Assembly: GCF_014217855.1 (NCBI RefSeq)
Contig: NZ_CP059059.1
Location: 806,001 to 870,000, forward strand
DNA length: 64,000 nt
Reading direction: 5' to 3'
Source: Synechococcus sp. HK01-R
Lineage (GTDB): Bacteria > Cyanobacteriota > Cyanobacteriia > PCC-6307 > Cyanobiaceae
Part shown: positions 54,256 to 63,122 of the stretch, in pieces
Layout: each line of letters starts with the position of its first letter
How positions within the stretch are numbered: position 1 is the stretch's first letter
Translations under genes and position numbers: made by a program
Notes under the pieces: generated by a model
Database searches by the model: none
Seen by the model: the letters and a program-made list of their open reading frames with translations, nothing else
Told to the model about the DNA's origin: nothing

Positions 54256-54971
54256 AGGAGCCTCAGGGCGTTCCTTGCAGCGTGCTGTTCGGCTTCACGC
54301 CTGGAGCCGCCCCAGCCCTCAGCGAGGAGATCGGCCAGGCTGACGCGGCAATGGAAGCGGCGCGGGTCGCCGTGGCGGCGGCTGACCTCCCGGGTGTCGT
54401 AGGCCGGCAGGCCCAGGGCCTGGCCCTGGCTCCACTCCTGTAGGGCGGATTTGCTGTTGCCCCGATGGGGGTCGGCGAGAACGGCGGCGCTGGTTGGCTG
54501 CCAATAGGGGGTCAGCCAGGCCTGCACCGCCTGCAGCCCTCCGATGGCGTAGATCGCGCCGATCAGCGCTTCACTGAGTTCGGCGCGCAGGGTGGCGTGG
54601 CCGGCTCCATCACCGCTGGCCATCGCACCGATTTGCCACCAGCGTGCGATGCCGATCTGCTCTCCCAACTGGGCCAGCCATTCATCGCTCACCAGCTGGG
54701 CGCGCAGGGCGGACCGTTCCCCCACCGGCAGCTGGGGCTGGGTGCTGGCGATGAATTCGGTGGCAGCCAGGCGCAGCACCGCATCGCCGAGAAATTCCAG
54801 TTGCTCGTGATGGGAATGCAGGCCGCTGGAGGTGTGGGTGAGCGCTGCATTGAGCTGGGCGAGCTCGTGGTCCTTGAGCGGCAGCGGCGAGGAGAGGCCG
54901 AGTTGCTGCCAGAGCTGCTCCAAATGCTCGCGACGGGCGGCATCGATGGCAATGGGAGTGTTGGGTGCCAT
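54219..54971 (-). CDS. rnc: Ribonuclease III
   Basis: Double-strand-specific endonuclease for rRNA and mRNA processing, 250 residues from ATG 54971. The catalytic domain has 'LTHTSSGLHSHHEQLEFLGD' (signature with Glu and Asp) and 'LRAELSEALIGAIYAIGGL'. The dsRNA-binding domain has 'NSKSALQEWSQGQALGLPAY' and 'GGSRREAEQHAARNALRLLQ'. The signature has Ser-His-His where His-Asn-Glu is usual. It lies downstream of the decayed oxygenase/transposase region. A GTG-type start 21 bases upstream is possible. Confidence 0.93.
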   Translation of the reverse strand: MAPNTPIAIDAARREHLEQLWQQLGLSSPLPLKDHELAQLNAALTHTSSGLHSHHEQLEFLGDAVLRLAATEFIASTQPQLPVGERSALRAQLVSDEWLAQLGEQIGIARWWQIGAMASGDGAGHATLRAELSEALIGAIYAIGGLQAVQAWLTPYWQPTSAAVLADPHRGNSKSALQEWSQGQALGLPAYDTREVSRRHGDPRRFHCRVSLADLLAEGWGGSRREAEQHAARNALRLLQERPKGNTAPH

Positions 54972-54988
54972 GGCTTCAGCGGCTGCGC

Positions 54989-55150
54989 TCAAAAAATCAA
55001 GCGCCTCAACTCAGGGTTATAATGCTGCCCCGTTCTCAGGCTGAACAACGCTCCTGGTCTGTTGCAAGCCGTTGGGCCAGACAGAAAGTGATAGTAATTC
55101 GCCAGGCTTTTGCGATCAACGCCAGGAGGAAGTTGCAAGGGTTGGCTCAG
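54989..55150 (-). pseudogene. C-terminal fragment, probable 2OG-Fe(II) oxygenase
   Basis: An open stretch on the minus strand, ending in a TGA at 54989-54991, reads 'LQLPPGVDRKSLANYYHFLS' and 50 further residues without a start codon. 'G-x-D-R-K-S-L-A-x-Y-Y' looks like the last strand of a 2OG-Fe(II) dioxygenase. It is on the same strand as the N-terminal fragment at 56348-56681, with a ruined transposase between. Assignment from a short motif only. Confidence 0.4.
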
Positions 55151-56243
55151 GGTAGGGTTCGTAACTCAGGCGATCGAGGAATGTGAATCCCTCGCCGGTG
55201 ACAGAGATTGAGATCTTGGCTCCGAACTCAACATTGCAACGAGCTTTCCCGCGGACCATCGGTCTGATATGGGCCTGGCAGAGGCTGATGATGCGATCTG
55301 GGATGCTTCTGCTGTCTGCGTGATGGAGAATGGTCTGATGGCGGACCAGCTCGCTGATTACCAGCAACTTCTGATAGATATGCCCTCGGGCGGTCAGAAG
55401 GCAGCCACCACAAGCGACCAGGGCGTCGATGCTCGAGAGATTTCGCTTGAGGTGGCCAAGCTGCTACTTGATGGCCTTGCGGATCTAGTTGATACGGTTT
55501 TTTTTCTTCTGCTGCTTCGAAGAAGCCTTCGGCTAGGGCTACAGCAAAAAACTGCTGCCTGGCCTGTTTGCGGTGGGTACGAGGCTTATGGCCAAAGCTT
55601 TGTCTAACCTGAGGAGCATCGCATCAATCAGGATCTCAGTCACCTCCCTCGCTTCATTGAGCAGTGATAGATCTGTTGGATGAAAGATATCTACAGGTGC
55701 ACAGGTGGCAGCGATCAAAAGTGAACCCTGATTCGGCTGCTTCTGCGAGGATGGTTTTGACCGGACTGCAGGATTGGTCAATCCACCACCACTGCCATTG
55801 TCATCGCCTTGGCCCTGGGAATCGGATGAGCGAATCACCTTGAGGCCATGGCGCACAATCAGTTCGTTGCAGTCGTTGACTAGCGATTACGGTAGGCGCT
55901 TCCGGAAATAGACCATCATCAATGGATCAAACGGTGCCGAATACTGGAATGCTTCCAGGCCGATGAAGAGCTGGAGATATGGACTCTCCTTGATCTGCTC
56001 AACCAGCTCTTCATCCGTGAGCCCGAGGCATGCCTTGATGATCAAGGCACCCAGTGCCATGCGAAAGGGTTTTGCCGGTGCTGCAAAGCCCTTGCAGAAT
56101 TGCGCGGCATAGTCGTCCTCCAGCTCATCCCATGGGATCAGCTCAGCCAGCTTGATCGAGCGATTGTCACCAGAGAGTTTGCCGCCGAAAGGCAGGAAGT
56201 GGTCCTCAAACGAGAGCTGATGACGATGCTCACGCCTGTACAT
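55140..56243 (-). pseudogene. Decayed transposase (IS5/IS1182-like, InsH N-terminal type)
   Basis: Starts at ATG 56243 with 'RREHRHQLSFEDHFLPFGGK', 'ALGALIIKACLGLTDEELVE' and 'YSAPFDPLMMVYFRKRL', typical of DUF772 transposases. An in-frame TAA follows (near 55888), then the frame resumes ('NDCNELIVRHGLKVI' to 'NEAREVTEILIDAML'), shifts near 55616, shifts again in a poly-A run, carries two more TAG codons, and picks up 'LLVISELVRHQTILHHADSR' and 'FGAKISISVTGEGFTFLDRL'. It ends at 'SYEPY'; the C-terminal DDE part is missing. Terminal inverted repeats were not found. Confidence 0.88.
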
Positions 56244-56347
56244 GTGGAAAACTCCGGACCACTTTTGGGCTCAAATCGGCCCGTTTGCGCACATTTTACC
56301 GTCAAAAAGAGCTTAAAGTCATTGCGCTGCAGTGGGTCTGGCTTTAT

Positions 56348-56681
56348 TCAGGAAGCCCCATGTAACCCTGGATCGGCGATCAGTTTGCGGCCGACGCAAC
56401 GGGAGAGCGTCTCAGCAAAACCATCGCTGCAGAGCCCAAGAAGCAGCTCTCGGGTGGACGGTCCAAAGCATTCCCAGCGATGCAGAGTTTTCTTGTGCTC
56501 GAGTGGGTTGTCGTAACTGACCCACTCGCAGGCGTCGTCACTGGGGAATTCGGCTTCCACGCTCCTGGCCAGTGAATCGGGCAACACCTGATCAATCAAG
56601 GTGCGGGGAAAGGGTTGAGTTGAGCGTGAGGGAAGCAGTGGAAAGCCTCCCTGAGGCGATCCTCGGGAATGGGGGGGGCAT
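56348..56681 (-). pseudogene. N-terminal fragment, probable 2OG-Fe(II) oxygenase
   Basis: From ATG 56681 the pieces are 'IPEDRLREAFHCFPHAQLN', 'RTLIDQVLPDSLARSVEAEF' and 'LEHKKTLHRWECFGPSTREL', ending 'IADPGLHGAS' at a TGA. Two frameshifts are needed, one in a C8 run (56671-56678) and one in a C4 run (56605-56608). The order resembles cyanobacterial 2OG-Fe(II) oxygenases, in which the iron-binding His-x-Asp segment would come next but is missing here. Probably truncated by the transposon insertion. Confidence 0.45.
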
Positions 56682-56713
56682 GTTGAAGTGATATCTCGAT
56701 GATGTTGTCCCGG

Positions 56714-57616
56714 TTATGATGTAGTTGGCTTCATGTCCGGAGTGCTTTGACGGCGGGCGTTACGGGCGAGGGTGATGAATATTTGCGGCCACCAGGTCAG
56801 GCGTTGGTGCCAGGGCAGCTGGTAACGCGAGCAGAAGCAGTGCCACTGGCATTGTTTGGCCTGCCAGCGCTGCCAGGCCAGTCGGATCGATGCTCTGCGA
56901 CGCCCGCGGCTATCGCTGCTGTTGTTGCAATGGCGGCGATGAGCCAGCAGCTGGTCTGGGCAGGCAAGCAGTTCACCGCTGTGCCGCGCCACCAGGGCCA
57001 GCCAACTGTCGTGAAACACCGCTGCCGCCGGAATCGGCAGCGCCCGTTGCAGCAGTGCCCGATTCACCAACACTGTGCAGCCGGTGACCTGGTTGTGCTG
57101 AGCCAGGCTCACCAGTCCGGGCGGCGTCCCCTGGCAGCGGTGCGATTGCCACAAGCTGCCGGCCAGGCGATGACCGTTGGCATCGATGAGCTGGGCATCG
57201 GAGTGCAGCAGCAAGGGCGTGCCTGAGCCGTGGCGTGTCTCGGCGTCTTGCAGCAGGCGCAGGCCGGTGGCGAGTCGCTCGGGGAACCAGAGGTCGTCTT
57301 GATCGCAGAGGGCCACATAGGGGGCACGGCTGGCCAGGAGCAGCTGATTGAAGGCGGCGGTGGGGCCGAGCCGCTGGGGCTGATCGCACACTGGGCTGAT
57401 CCGTTCCAGCCAACCAGGACACCGGCATTGCCAGCGCTGCAGGATCGCTGGCGTGTCATCGCAGGAGCTGTCGTCGCACACCAACACCCGGTCGGGGCGT
57501 CGATGCTGCCTCCAGAGACTCTCCAGCTGTGCATCGAGAAATGCGGCTCCGTTGCAGGTGGCCAGCACCACCTCCAGCGTCAGCGTCTCCGGGATCACCA
57601 CCACTGCAGGCCCCAT
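56714..57616 (-). CDS. GT2 glycosyltransferase
   Basis: A 300-residue GT-A glycosyltransferase: 'LEVVLATCNGAAFLDAQLES', 'VLVCDDSSCDDTPAILQRW', 'VALCDQDDLWFPERLA' (metal Asp pair) and 'FHDSWLALVARHSGELL'. The form is like rhamnosyl- or galactosyl-transferases of surface glycans. Start is ATG 57616 or a GTG at 57604-57598; either overlaps the preceding GT2 gene. It is the last gene of the secretion operon. The 114 bases beyond its stop, before the oxygenase fragment, show nothing. Confidence 0.88.
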   Translation of the reverse strand: MGPAVVVIPETLTLEVVLATCNGAAFLDAQLESLWRQHRRPDRVLVCDDSSCDDTPAILQRWQCRCPGWLERISPVCDQPQRLGPTAAFNQLLLASRAPYVALCDQDDLWFPERLATGLRLLQDAETRHGSGTPLLLHSDAQLIDANGHRLAGSLWQSHRCQGTPPGLVSLAQHNQVTGCTVLVNRALLQRALPIPAAAVFHDSWLALVARHSGELLACPDQLLAHRRHCNNSSDSRGRRRASIRLAWQRWQAKQCQWHCFCSRYQLPWHQRLTWWPQIFITLARNARRQSTPDMKPTTS

Positions 57617-58428
57617 TTGCGGAAATAGAGCCAGGCGCTGTGCAGATTCACGAGGGTGAGCCGCCAGTTGGTGTAGCTGCCTCGGCCCCAGTGATGCCAG
57701 ACGGTGGCGATGGGCAGATTTACGGTGGGGCCGTGTGCAGCCAGGCGGCGGGTGATATCGGCATCTTCGAAGTAGAGAAAAAAGCGCGGATCGAAGCCGC
57801 CGATCCGTTCCACGGTCGCGCCGCGCATCAGCAGACAACAGCCGCTGAGGTAGGTGGAGCGGAACACCTGGTCGTAGGAGTGATCACGCATGGTGAACCA
57901 GTGGTCGTAGCGCCGCAGGCGCCGTGGTTTGAGGCGACGGGGGATGAAGCGACGGCTGATCAGGGCCAGCAGGGTGGGGTTGCGCTTGCAGAGAAACTGG
58001 CGCTGGCCATCGGGAAAGCGCAGCTGGGGTATGGCGGCGGTAACGTCGGGATGGTGCTCAAGCCATGCCAGGAGCGATTCCAGGCTGCCCGGGGCCCAGG
58101 AGAGATCGGTGTTGAGCACGGCCACCAGCGGCGGCACGCCGTGGTGAGCGCACCACTGCTGCCAGAGCTGGTTGAAGGCGCGGCCGTAGCCCGGATTGGC
58201 CTGCTGCACCAGGGTCATGCCGGCCCCTGGCAGCAGCTGCTCCACCGCTTCGCCGGGGCGATGATCATTGACCACCACGGCATAGGCCACATCGGCGGCC
58301 AGGGCGTTGAGGCAGCTGCTCAACCGCTGCACATGCTCGGCGGGAGGGTGATGCGCCACCAGCACCAACAGAGCGCGCACAGAAATGCCTGCTGCAGGAG
58401 GCACGTCAACGCATGGTGCGGACGGCAT
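57595..58428 (-). CDS. GT2 glycosyltransferase (rhamnosyltransferase-like)
   Basis: A 277-residue enzyme of the RfbF/WbbL-like GT2 group: 'ALLVLVAHHPPAEHVQRLSS', 'ANPGYGRAFNQLWQQW', 'VAVLNTDLSWAPGSLESLLA' and the acceptor-side 'CLLMRGATVERIGGFDPRFF' followed by 'YFEDADITRRL'. The ATG at 58428 overlaps hlyD by 23 bases; GTG 58404 lies one base after its stop and is an alternative. Both are consistent with translational coupling. Sugar and acceptor unknown. Confidence 0.88.
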   Translation of the reverse strand: MPSAPCVDVPPAAGISVRALLVLVAHHPPAEHVQRLSSCLNALAADVAYAVVVNDHRPGEAVEQLLPGAGMTLVQQANPGYGRAFNQLWQQWCAHHGVPPLVAVLNTDLSWAPGSLESLLAWLEHHPDVTAAIPQLRFPDGQRQFLCKRNPTLLALISRRFIPRRLKPRRLRRYDHWFTMRDHSYDQVFRSTYLSGCCLLMRGATVERIGGFDPRFFLYFEDADITRRLAAHGPTVNLPIATVWHHWGRGSYTNWRLTLVNLHSAWLYFRKWGLQWW

Positions 58429-59512
58429 CCAGGCTCTGGTTGAAACGGCTGAACAGCAACTGCAGAACAGTGCGCTGTTGCAGTTTGATCTGGGCGTTGA
58501 GGGCCATGCCCGGTTGCAGCCCGAAGCGTCGGTCACGCACGCTCAGGCTCTGGGCGCTGAGATCGAGGCTGATCGGGAAATTGGGGTAGTCGTATTCCTG
58601 CGACGGCGGCAAAGCATCCTCACTCACCTGGGTGACCGTGGCGGGCAAGGTGCCGTAGAGCGATTTGTCGTAGGCGCTGAAGGCGATCTCGGCGCTTTGG
58701 CCCGGACGAATGAAGGCCAGATCTTTGTTCGGAGCGAACACCTGGGCCTGGAGTTCGTCGTTGGGCACCAATTTGAGCAGTGGTTCATTGCCATTCGCCA
58801 CCTGGCCGGTCTGGGCCTGGAGGTCGATCACGGTGCCATTCACCGGAGCCCGAAGGGTGACGAGATCCAGTTTCGAGCGCGCATCCACCAGATCGGCCCT
58901 GAGCTGGGCCTGGGTGCGTTCGGACGCGAAGGCGAGCGTCTGTTGCTCCTGGCGGGCTTCCGCCAATTCTCGCCGGGTGGCCTCGAGCTGACGCTCCTTT
59001 TCAATCACCTGGAGCTGGGAGCTTCCTCCGTCGGCCGCCAACTGCCGCAAGGGGGCCAGCAGCCGCTCGTCGATCGCCAGCTGGCGATCGAGTCCGCGGA
59101 TCCGCTCATTCAATCGGGCCTGGGCGGATTGTTGGCGACGGGTTTCCGCCTCCAGCTCACTGCGCAGTTCGGCCACATCGCTGCGTTGCACCCGAGGATC
59201 CAGAACGACCAACGCCTGGCCCGACTCGACGCGCTGGCCATTGTTCACCAGCACTTCTCGCACCACGCCCCGCTCCGGTGTGGTGAGTTCCTGTGTGCTG
59301 CGCCGCGTCACCAGCTTGCCCGGCACATCCACGATCTGATCCACTTTCACCACCGCTGCAGCCGTGACCACGGTGAGCGTGAGCACCGACAGGGTGCCGG
59401 CCAGCACCAGGGGCAGCATGGGAGAGGGCCGACTCTCCAGCCGAAGGGCTTCATCCTGATTGGTTTGGCTTGCGGCCGGCAGGGGCCGTCCTGGCAGTTG
59501 GGGCTGGCGCAT
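58406..59512 (-). CDS. HlyD-family adaptor of type I secretion
   Basis: Periplasmic adaptor joining the ABC exporter to an outer-membrane channel, 368 residues. One N-terminal membrane helix ('MLPLVLAGTLSVLTLTVVTA') is followed by the lipoyl half 'TTPERGVVREVLVNNGQRVE', a long coiled coil (about 110-215), the second half 'LVTLRAPVNGTVIDLQAQTG' and the barrel domain 'VFAPNKDLAFIRPGQSAEIA'. It starts 2 bases after the exporter stop. Confidence 0.93.
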   Translation of the reverse strand: MRQPQLPGRPLPAASQTNQDEALRLESRPSPMLPLVLAGTLSVLTLTVVTAAAVVKVDQIVDVPGKLVTRRSTQELTTPERGVVREVLVNNGQRVESGQALVVLDPRVQRSDVAELRSELEAETRRQQSAQARLNERIRGLDRQLAIDERLLAPLRQLAADGGSSQLQVIEKERQLEATRRELAEARQEQQTLAFASERTQAQLRADLVDARSKLDLVTLRAPVNGTVIDLQAQTGQVANGNEPLLKLVPNDELQAQVFAPNKDLAFIRPGQSAEIAFSAYDKSLYGTLPATVTQVSEDALPPSQEYDYPNFPISLDLSAQSLSVRDRRFGLQPGMALNAQIKLQQRTVLQLLFSRFNQSLDAVRTMR

Positions 59513-59514
59513 GA

Positions 59515-62496
59515 TCAGGCGGAGCGGAGAGGTTGTTGCTGGCCGGCCATGGTGGCGAAGGCGCCAGCGCGGGCCATCAGCTCCTCCCAGGACCCATCCT
59601 CGAGGATCACACCCTGATCCATCAGCAGGATGCGATCGGCGTCGCGCAGAGTGCCTACTCGATGGGTGACCAGCAGGATGGTGCGACCGCTGAAGCGTTG
59701 GCGTAGGCGCTGAAGCAGCAGATGCTCAGTGGTGGGATCCAGGGCGGAGGTGGCCTCATCGAGGATCACCAGATTCGGGTTCTGCAACACCATCCGCGCG
59801 ATGGCAATGCGTTGCTTCTGCCCACCGGACAGACCACCGCCGCGTTCGCCCACCCGGGTGTTGTAGCCGTCGGGTAGCTGCATGATGAACTCGTGGGCAC
59901 AGGCCACCTGGGCGGCTTCCACCACCGCTTCATAGGGAGCATCGGGCAGGTTCAGGCGCAGGTTGTCCAGCACGGTGCCATCGAACAGGATTGACTCCTG
60001 GGGCACAAAGCCCACTTGGCGGCGCAAGCTGCCGGTCTGCACCTTGCTGATGTCGATGCCATCGATGAACATCCGGCCTTCCTGCGGTTGGTAAAGGCCG
60101 TCGAGCAGCTGCACCACGGTGCTTTTGCCGCTGCCACTGCTCCCCACCAGGCCCACCGTGCTGCCTGCAGCGATGTGCAATGTGAAATCGTCGAGTTGGC
60201 GACGCCCGTCAAGGTTGTAGGAAAAGGCGACCCGCTCGATATCGATCCGACCCTGGATCGGTGGCAGGGGCAGCCGATTGGCGCTGCTGATCGATTCCTC
60301 CGGCTGCTGTCCCAGCACATCGGCGAGGGCATCCATGGCGGCGCGGGCATCGCGGTATTGATTGGCAATCGTGGAGAGATTGAGCATCGGTTGCACAATT
60401 CCATTGGAGAGGATGAACACCGCAAAGAGGGCACCGACGGAGCCGTTGCCGCTCACCACCAGCCAGCCGCCCACCATGAACAGGGCCACGCGATTGGCAT
60501 TCGCCACCGCCTCATTCAGTTCACTCACCGTGACGCGGGTTTTCGTGAGCCGGAAATCTTCTCCGGTGAAGCGGCGATAGCGCTCAAGCCATTGCCAACG
60601 CGCTTGGCTGGCGAAGTTCTGGCTTTTCACCGTCCGGATCGCGGTGAGCACCTCCACCAGGAACCCCTGGGCCCGTCCCCAGGCCTGATTGCGGCGGGTG
60701 AGCAGCCGTTTGAGTGGATCGCGTCCGGCTCGATTGATCAAGAGCAGGATCGGCACCTGAATCAACACCACGGCGCCGAGCACGGGCGAGAGCCAGAAGA
60801 GAACGATCGCCACCATGGGCATGAACAGCAGATCGAGGCTGCTGCTCACGGCCGTGTTGGTGAGAAAGTTGCGCACGCGCTGCAGGTCATAGAGGCGGCT
60901 GGCGAGATCCCCCACCGTGCGCCGATCGAAGAATTTGAGCGGTAACCGAAAGAGGTGCCCCACGATCTGGCTGCCGAGGCGGGTGTCGATCCGGTCGGAA
61001 AGATCGGAGAGCAGAAATTCCTTGAGCAAACCCAACACCGCCATCACGGCGATCGCCAGGCCCATCACCACGCCGATGGGCCAGAGCAGGGAGAGATTGC
61101 GACTGCCCACCACCACATCGATGATTTGCAGCACCGCCAGCGGAAACACCAGCGACAGCAGTTTGTCGACGAAGCCGGTGAGCACCAGCAGCCCCATCTG
61201 GGGCCGATAGGGCTGCATCACCGTCCAGAACCAGTTGAGGTCGAACCGGGTGGCCTGGGCGTCGTCGGCGGCTGATTCGGCCGGGCGCACCAGCATCAGC
61301 TTCAGGCCTTCATCGCCCAGTTGCCGCAGCTCCTGCAGGCTGAGTGTGATCAGTCCACGACTGGGATCGGCCACCACCAAGCCCCGCGCACCAGCCTCTT
61401 CGACGAGAAGAAAGCGCTCGCCGTAGCGGATCAGGGCGGGGGGCTCGATCCGGTGCAGGTGCTGGGCGGGAGCGGTGAGGGGTCTCACTTCCAGGCCCAG
61501 GCTTTCGAGGATCTGGCCGAGATGGAGCAGGGAAATGCCCCCCAGCCGGGTGTCGCAATCGAGCAGCACCTGCTCCACCGAATCGCGAGGAAAGGGGAAG
61601 CGATAGCGCTGCGCCAGACGGCGCAGACAGATCATGGCGGTGTCCAGTGGCGTGTCGCCCCTTTCGCGCAGGGGGGGCAACACCCGGTGGGCTTGGCTCA
61701 GGCCGAGCTCCCCAGGATCGATCGGAGCGGGGAGATCACCGGCGTCTTCGGCCTGCTGCCAGAGCTCATCCGGTGCTCGGCCGGCGTTGCGTTCCGGTGC
61801 GTCCGTCCGCCCGCTGCGGGCCTGCAGGGCTTCATCGAGGGCGGCGCGTTGGATGCCGAGCAGACGAGGGCCCAGGGGAAGATCGCGGTCGGCGCCGCTG
61901 GGACGCCATTGGTCGATCGAATCGCCCAGGCGTGCCTCCGGGCCGAGCGGTGCACTGGGCAGCCAAAGCCAGGAATCATCGAGATCACCGGCTTGGCGAA
62001 GGGCATCGCCGCTGAGCAATTGCAAGGCACCAGGACGCCAGAGTTCAGCCAGTAGTCCGGGCAGATCGTCGTAACGCTGAGGCTGGCGGGCAACCCAGGC
62101 CAGCAGCAGCTGGGCCAGCTCACTGCGGTCTGGTTCTATGCAGCCCTGCTGCAACACCGCTTCATCGGGCAGCAAGCGCAGGAATTGCTTTGCGGGCAGT
62201 GCCGCCACCAGGGTGGACTCCATGGCGATCGCGGCTTCACAGGGAAGGCCGCGCACCAGGCCACACCAGCCGAGGGCATCGCCGCTGCCGAGGCGAGCCA
62301 GGGTGAAGGGTCCGCTGCTGGGATCGTCGCCGATCAGGCGCACCGCACCTTCGGCGATGAACATCACCTGGTGCGGGAGGCGATCGGCCTGCAGCAAGGG
62401 TTGGCCTGTGCGGTAGCGCAACCACTGCAGATGGGAGCGCTGGGAGGCGAGAACGCTCTGTAACGGAACCGGAAGGGAGCTGGCGTTCTGACTCAT
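59515..62496 (-). CDS. Type I secretion ABC exporter with N-terminal cNMP-like domain
   Basis: A 993-residue fused exporter. Residues about 10-125 form a cyclic-nucleotide-binding-like domain ('VMFIAEGAVRLIGDDPSSGP', 'GSGDALGWCGLVRG') that lacks the usual phosphate-binding Arg. About 275-395 is a C39-peptidase-like domain without the catalytic Cys or His. Membrane helices run from about 410 to 690. The nucleotide-binding domain has Walker A 'GSSGSGKST' (near 783), signature 'LSGGQKQR' (near 885), Walker B 'LVILDEATSALD' and the H-loop 'THR'. ATG 62496 overlaps the preceding stop (ATGA). It exports a protein not encoded in the window. Confidence 0.94.
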   Translation of the reverse strand: MSQNASSLPVPLQSVLASQRSHLQWLRYRTGQPLLQADRLPHQVMFIAEGAVRLIGDDPSSGPFTLARLGSGDALGWCGLVRGLPCEAAIAMESTLVAALPAKQFLRLLPDEAVLQQGCIEPDRSELAQLLLAWVARQPQRYDDLPGLLAELWRPGALQLLSGDALRQAGDLDDSWLWLPSAPLGPEARLGDSIDQWRPSGADRDLPLGPRLLGIQRAALDEALQARSGRTDAPERNAGRAPDELWQQAEDAGDLPAPIDPGELGLSQAHRVLPPLRERGDTPLDTAMICLRRLAQRYRFPFPRDSVEQVLLDCDTRLGGISLLHLGQILESLGLEVRPLTAPAQHLHRIEPPALIRYGERFLLVEEAGARGLVVADPSRGLITLSLQELRQLGDEGLKLMLVRPAESAADDAQATRFDLNWFWTVMQPYRPQMGLLVLTGFVDKLLSLVFPLAVLQIIDVVVGSRNLSLLWPIGVVMGLAIAVMAVLGLLKEFLLSDLSDRIDTRLGSQIVGHLFRLPLKFFDRRTVGDLASRLYDLQRVRNFLTNTAVSSSLDLLFMPMVAIVLFWLSPVLGAVVLIQVPILLLINRAGRDPLKRLLTRRNQAWGRAQGFLVEVLTAIRTVKSQNFASQARWQWLERYRRFTGEDFRLTKTRVTVSELNEAVANANRVALFMVGGWLVVSGNGSVGALFAVFILSNGIVQPMLNLSTIANQYRDARAAMDALADVLGQQPEESISSANRLPLPPIQGRIDIERVAFSYNLDGRRQLDDFTLHIAAGSTVGLVGSSGSGKSTVVQLLDGLYQPQEGRMFIDGIDISKVQTGSLRRQVGFVPQESILFDGTVLDNLRLNLPDAPYEAVVEAAQVACAHEFIMQLPDGYNTRVGERGGGLSGGQKQRIAIARMVLQNPNLVILDEATSALDPTTEHLLLQRLRQRFSGRTILLVTHRVGTLRDADRILLMDQGVILEDGSWEELMARAGAFATMAGQQQPLRSA

Positions 62497-63122
62497 GGCA
62501 AGGGGATCAAACAGCGGGATCCCGGCTCGGGGTTGGTTGCGCGGAGTGTGGCGATCGCCTCCGTGAGCCATTGACGGTGCAGGCGAAGCATGAGCTCCTT
62601 GCAGGTGGTGCCATCGAACTGTGCCGGCTGACGACTGTCCAGCCGCAGCACAATGAAGCGTCCGCCTGGTAAACGCAAGGGTGGTTGGACAACGCCTGGT
62701 TGCGCCCTGAGGGCGAGCCGATCGAGGGGTGGTTGCAGATCCTCGACACGTAAAGGTCCAAGGTGGCCGCCACTGTCGCGGCTGTTGCCGAGAGACTGTG
62801 GTGCCAGCTCTGCGAAGGAAGCATCACCCTCTTGCAACTTGAAGAACCATTCCTGGGCGAGGTGGGCATCATCAATCTGGAGCACCGACAGACAGACGCG
62901 ATCCAGTTGGGGGCCCAGCTCAAGAAAGAGTTCGTGGGCCTTTGGTTCGAAATGCTGGGGTTGCCAGGTGGCTAAGGGGTTGCCCTCCGCCACAATGGTC
63001 TCGATGCGTCGTCCGAGCCAGACGGACAGTAGATCAGTGGTCTCTAGAGCCTCAATCACTGCCTCACAGGGCCACTCGAGCCAGTGATGCGATGCTTCGG
63101 AGGTGGCAGGGAGTGAAGTCAT
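62493..63122 (-). CDS. Parvulin-like peptidyl-prolyl isomerase protein
   Basis: A 209-residue cytoplasmic protein resembling SurA/PrsA-type parvulin modules: 'KAHELFLELGPQLDRVCLSV', 'AQEWFFKLQEGDASFAELA', 'GGHLGPLRVEDLQPPLDRLA' and 'GGRFIVLRLDSRQPAQFD'. There is no signal peptide, so it may chaperone the exporter's substrate before export (inference). First gene of the five-gene secretion operon. Its ATG at 63122 overlaps the divergent TPR start within CATG; a GTG about 60 bases downstream is an alternative. Confidence 0.8.
   Translation of the reverse strand: MTSLPATSEASHHWLEWPCEAVIEALETTDLLSVWLGRRIETIVAEGNPLATWQPQHFEPKAHELFLELGPQLDRVCLSVLQIDDAHLAQEWFFKLQEGDASFAELAPQSLGNSRDSGGHLGPLRVEDLQPPLDRLALRAQPGVVQPPLRLPGGRFIVLRLDSRQPAQFDGTTCKELMLRLHRQWLTEAIATLRATNPEPGSRCLIPLP

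Noticed and set aside
55018-55023. TATAAT as a plus-strand promoter
   Set aside because: A good -10 match, but it points into the decayed transposase with no gene in that direction. It could serve rnc only through its imperfect complement.
58385-59617. 410-codon open frame opposite hlyD
   Set aside because: Antisense shadow of the HlyD coiled-coil coding region.
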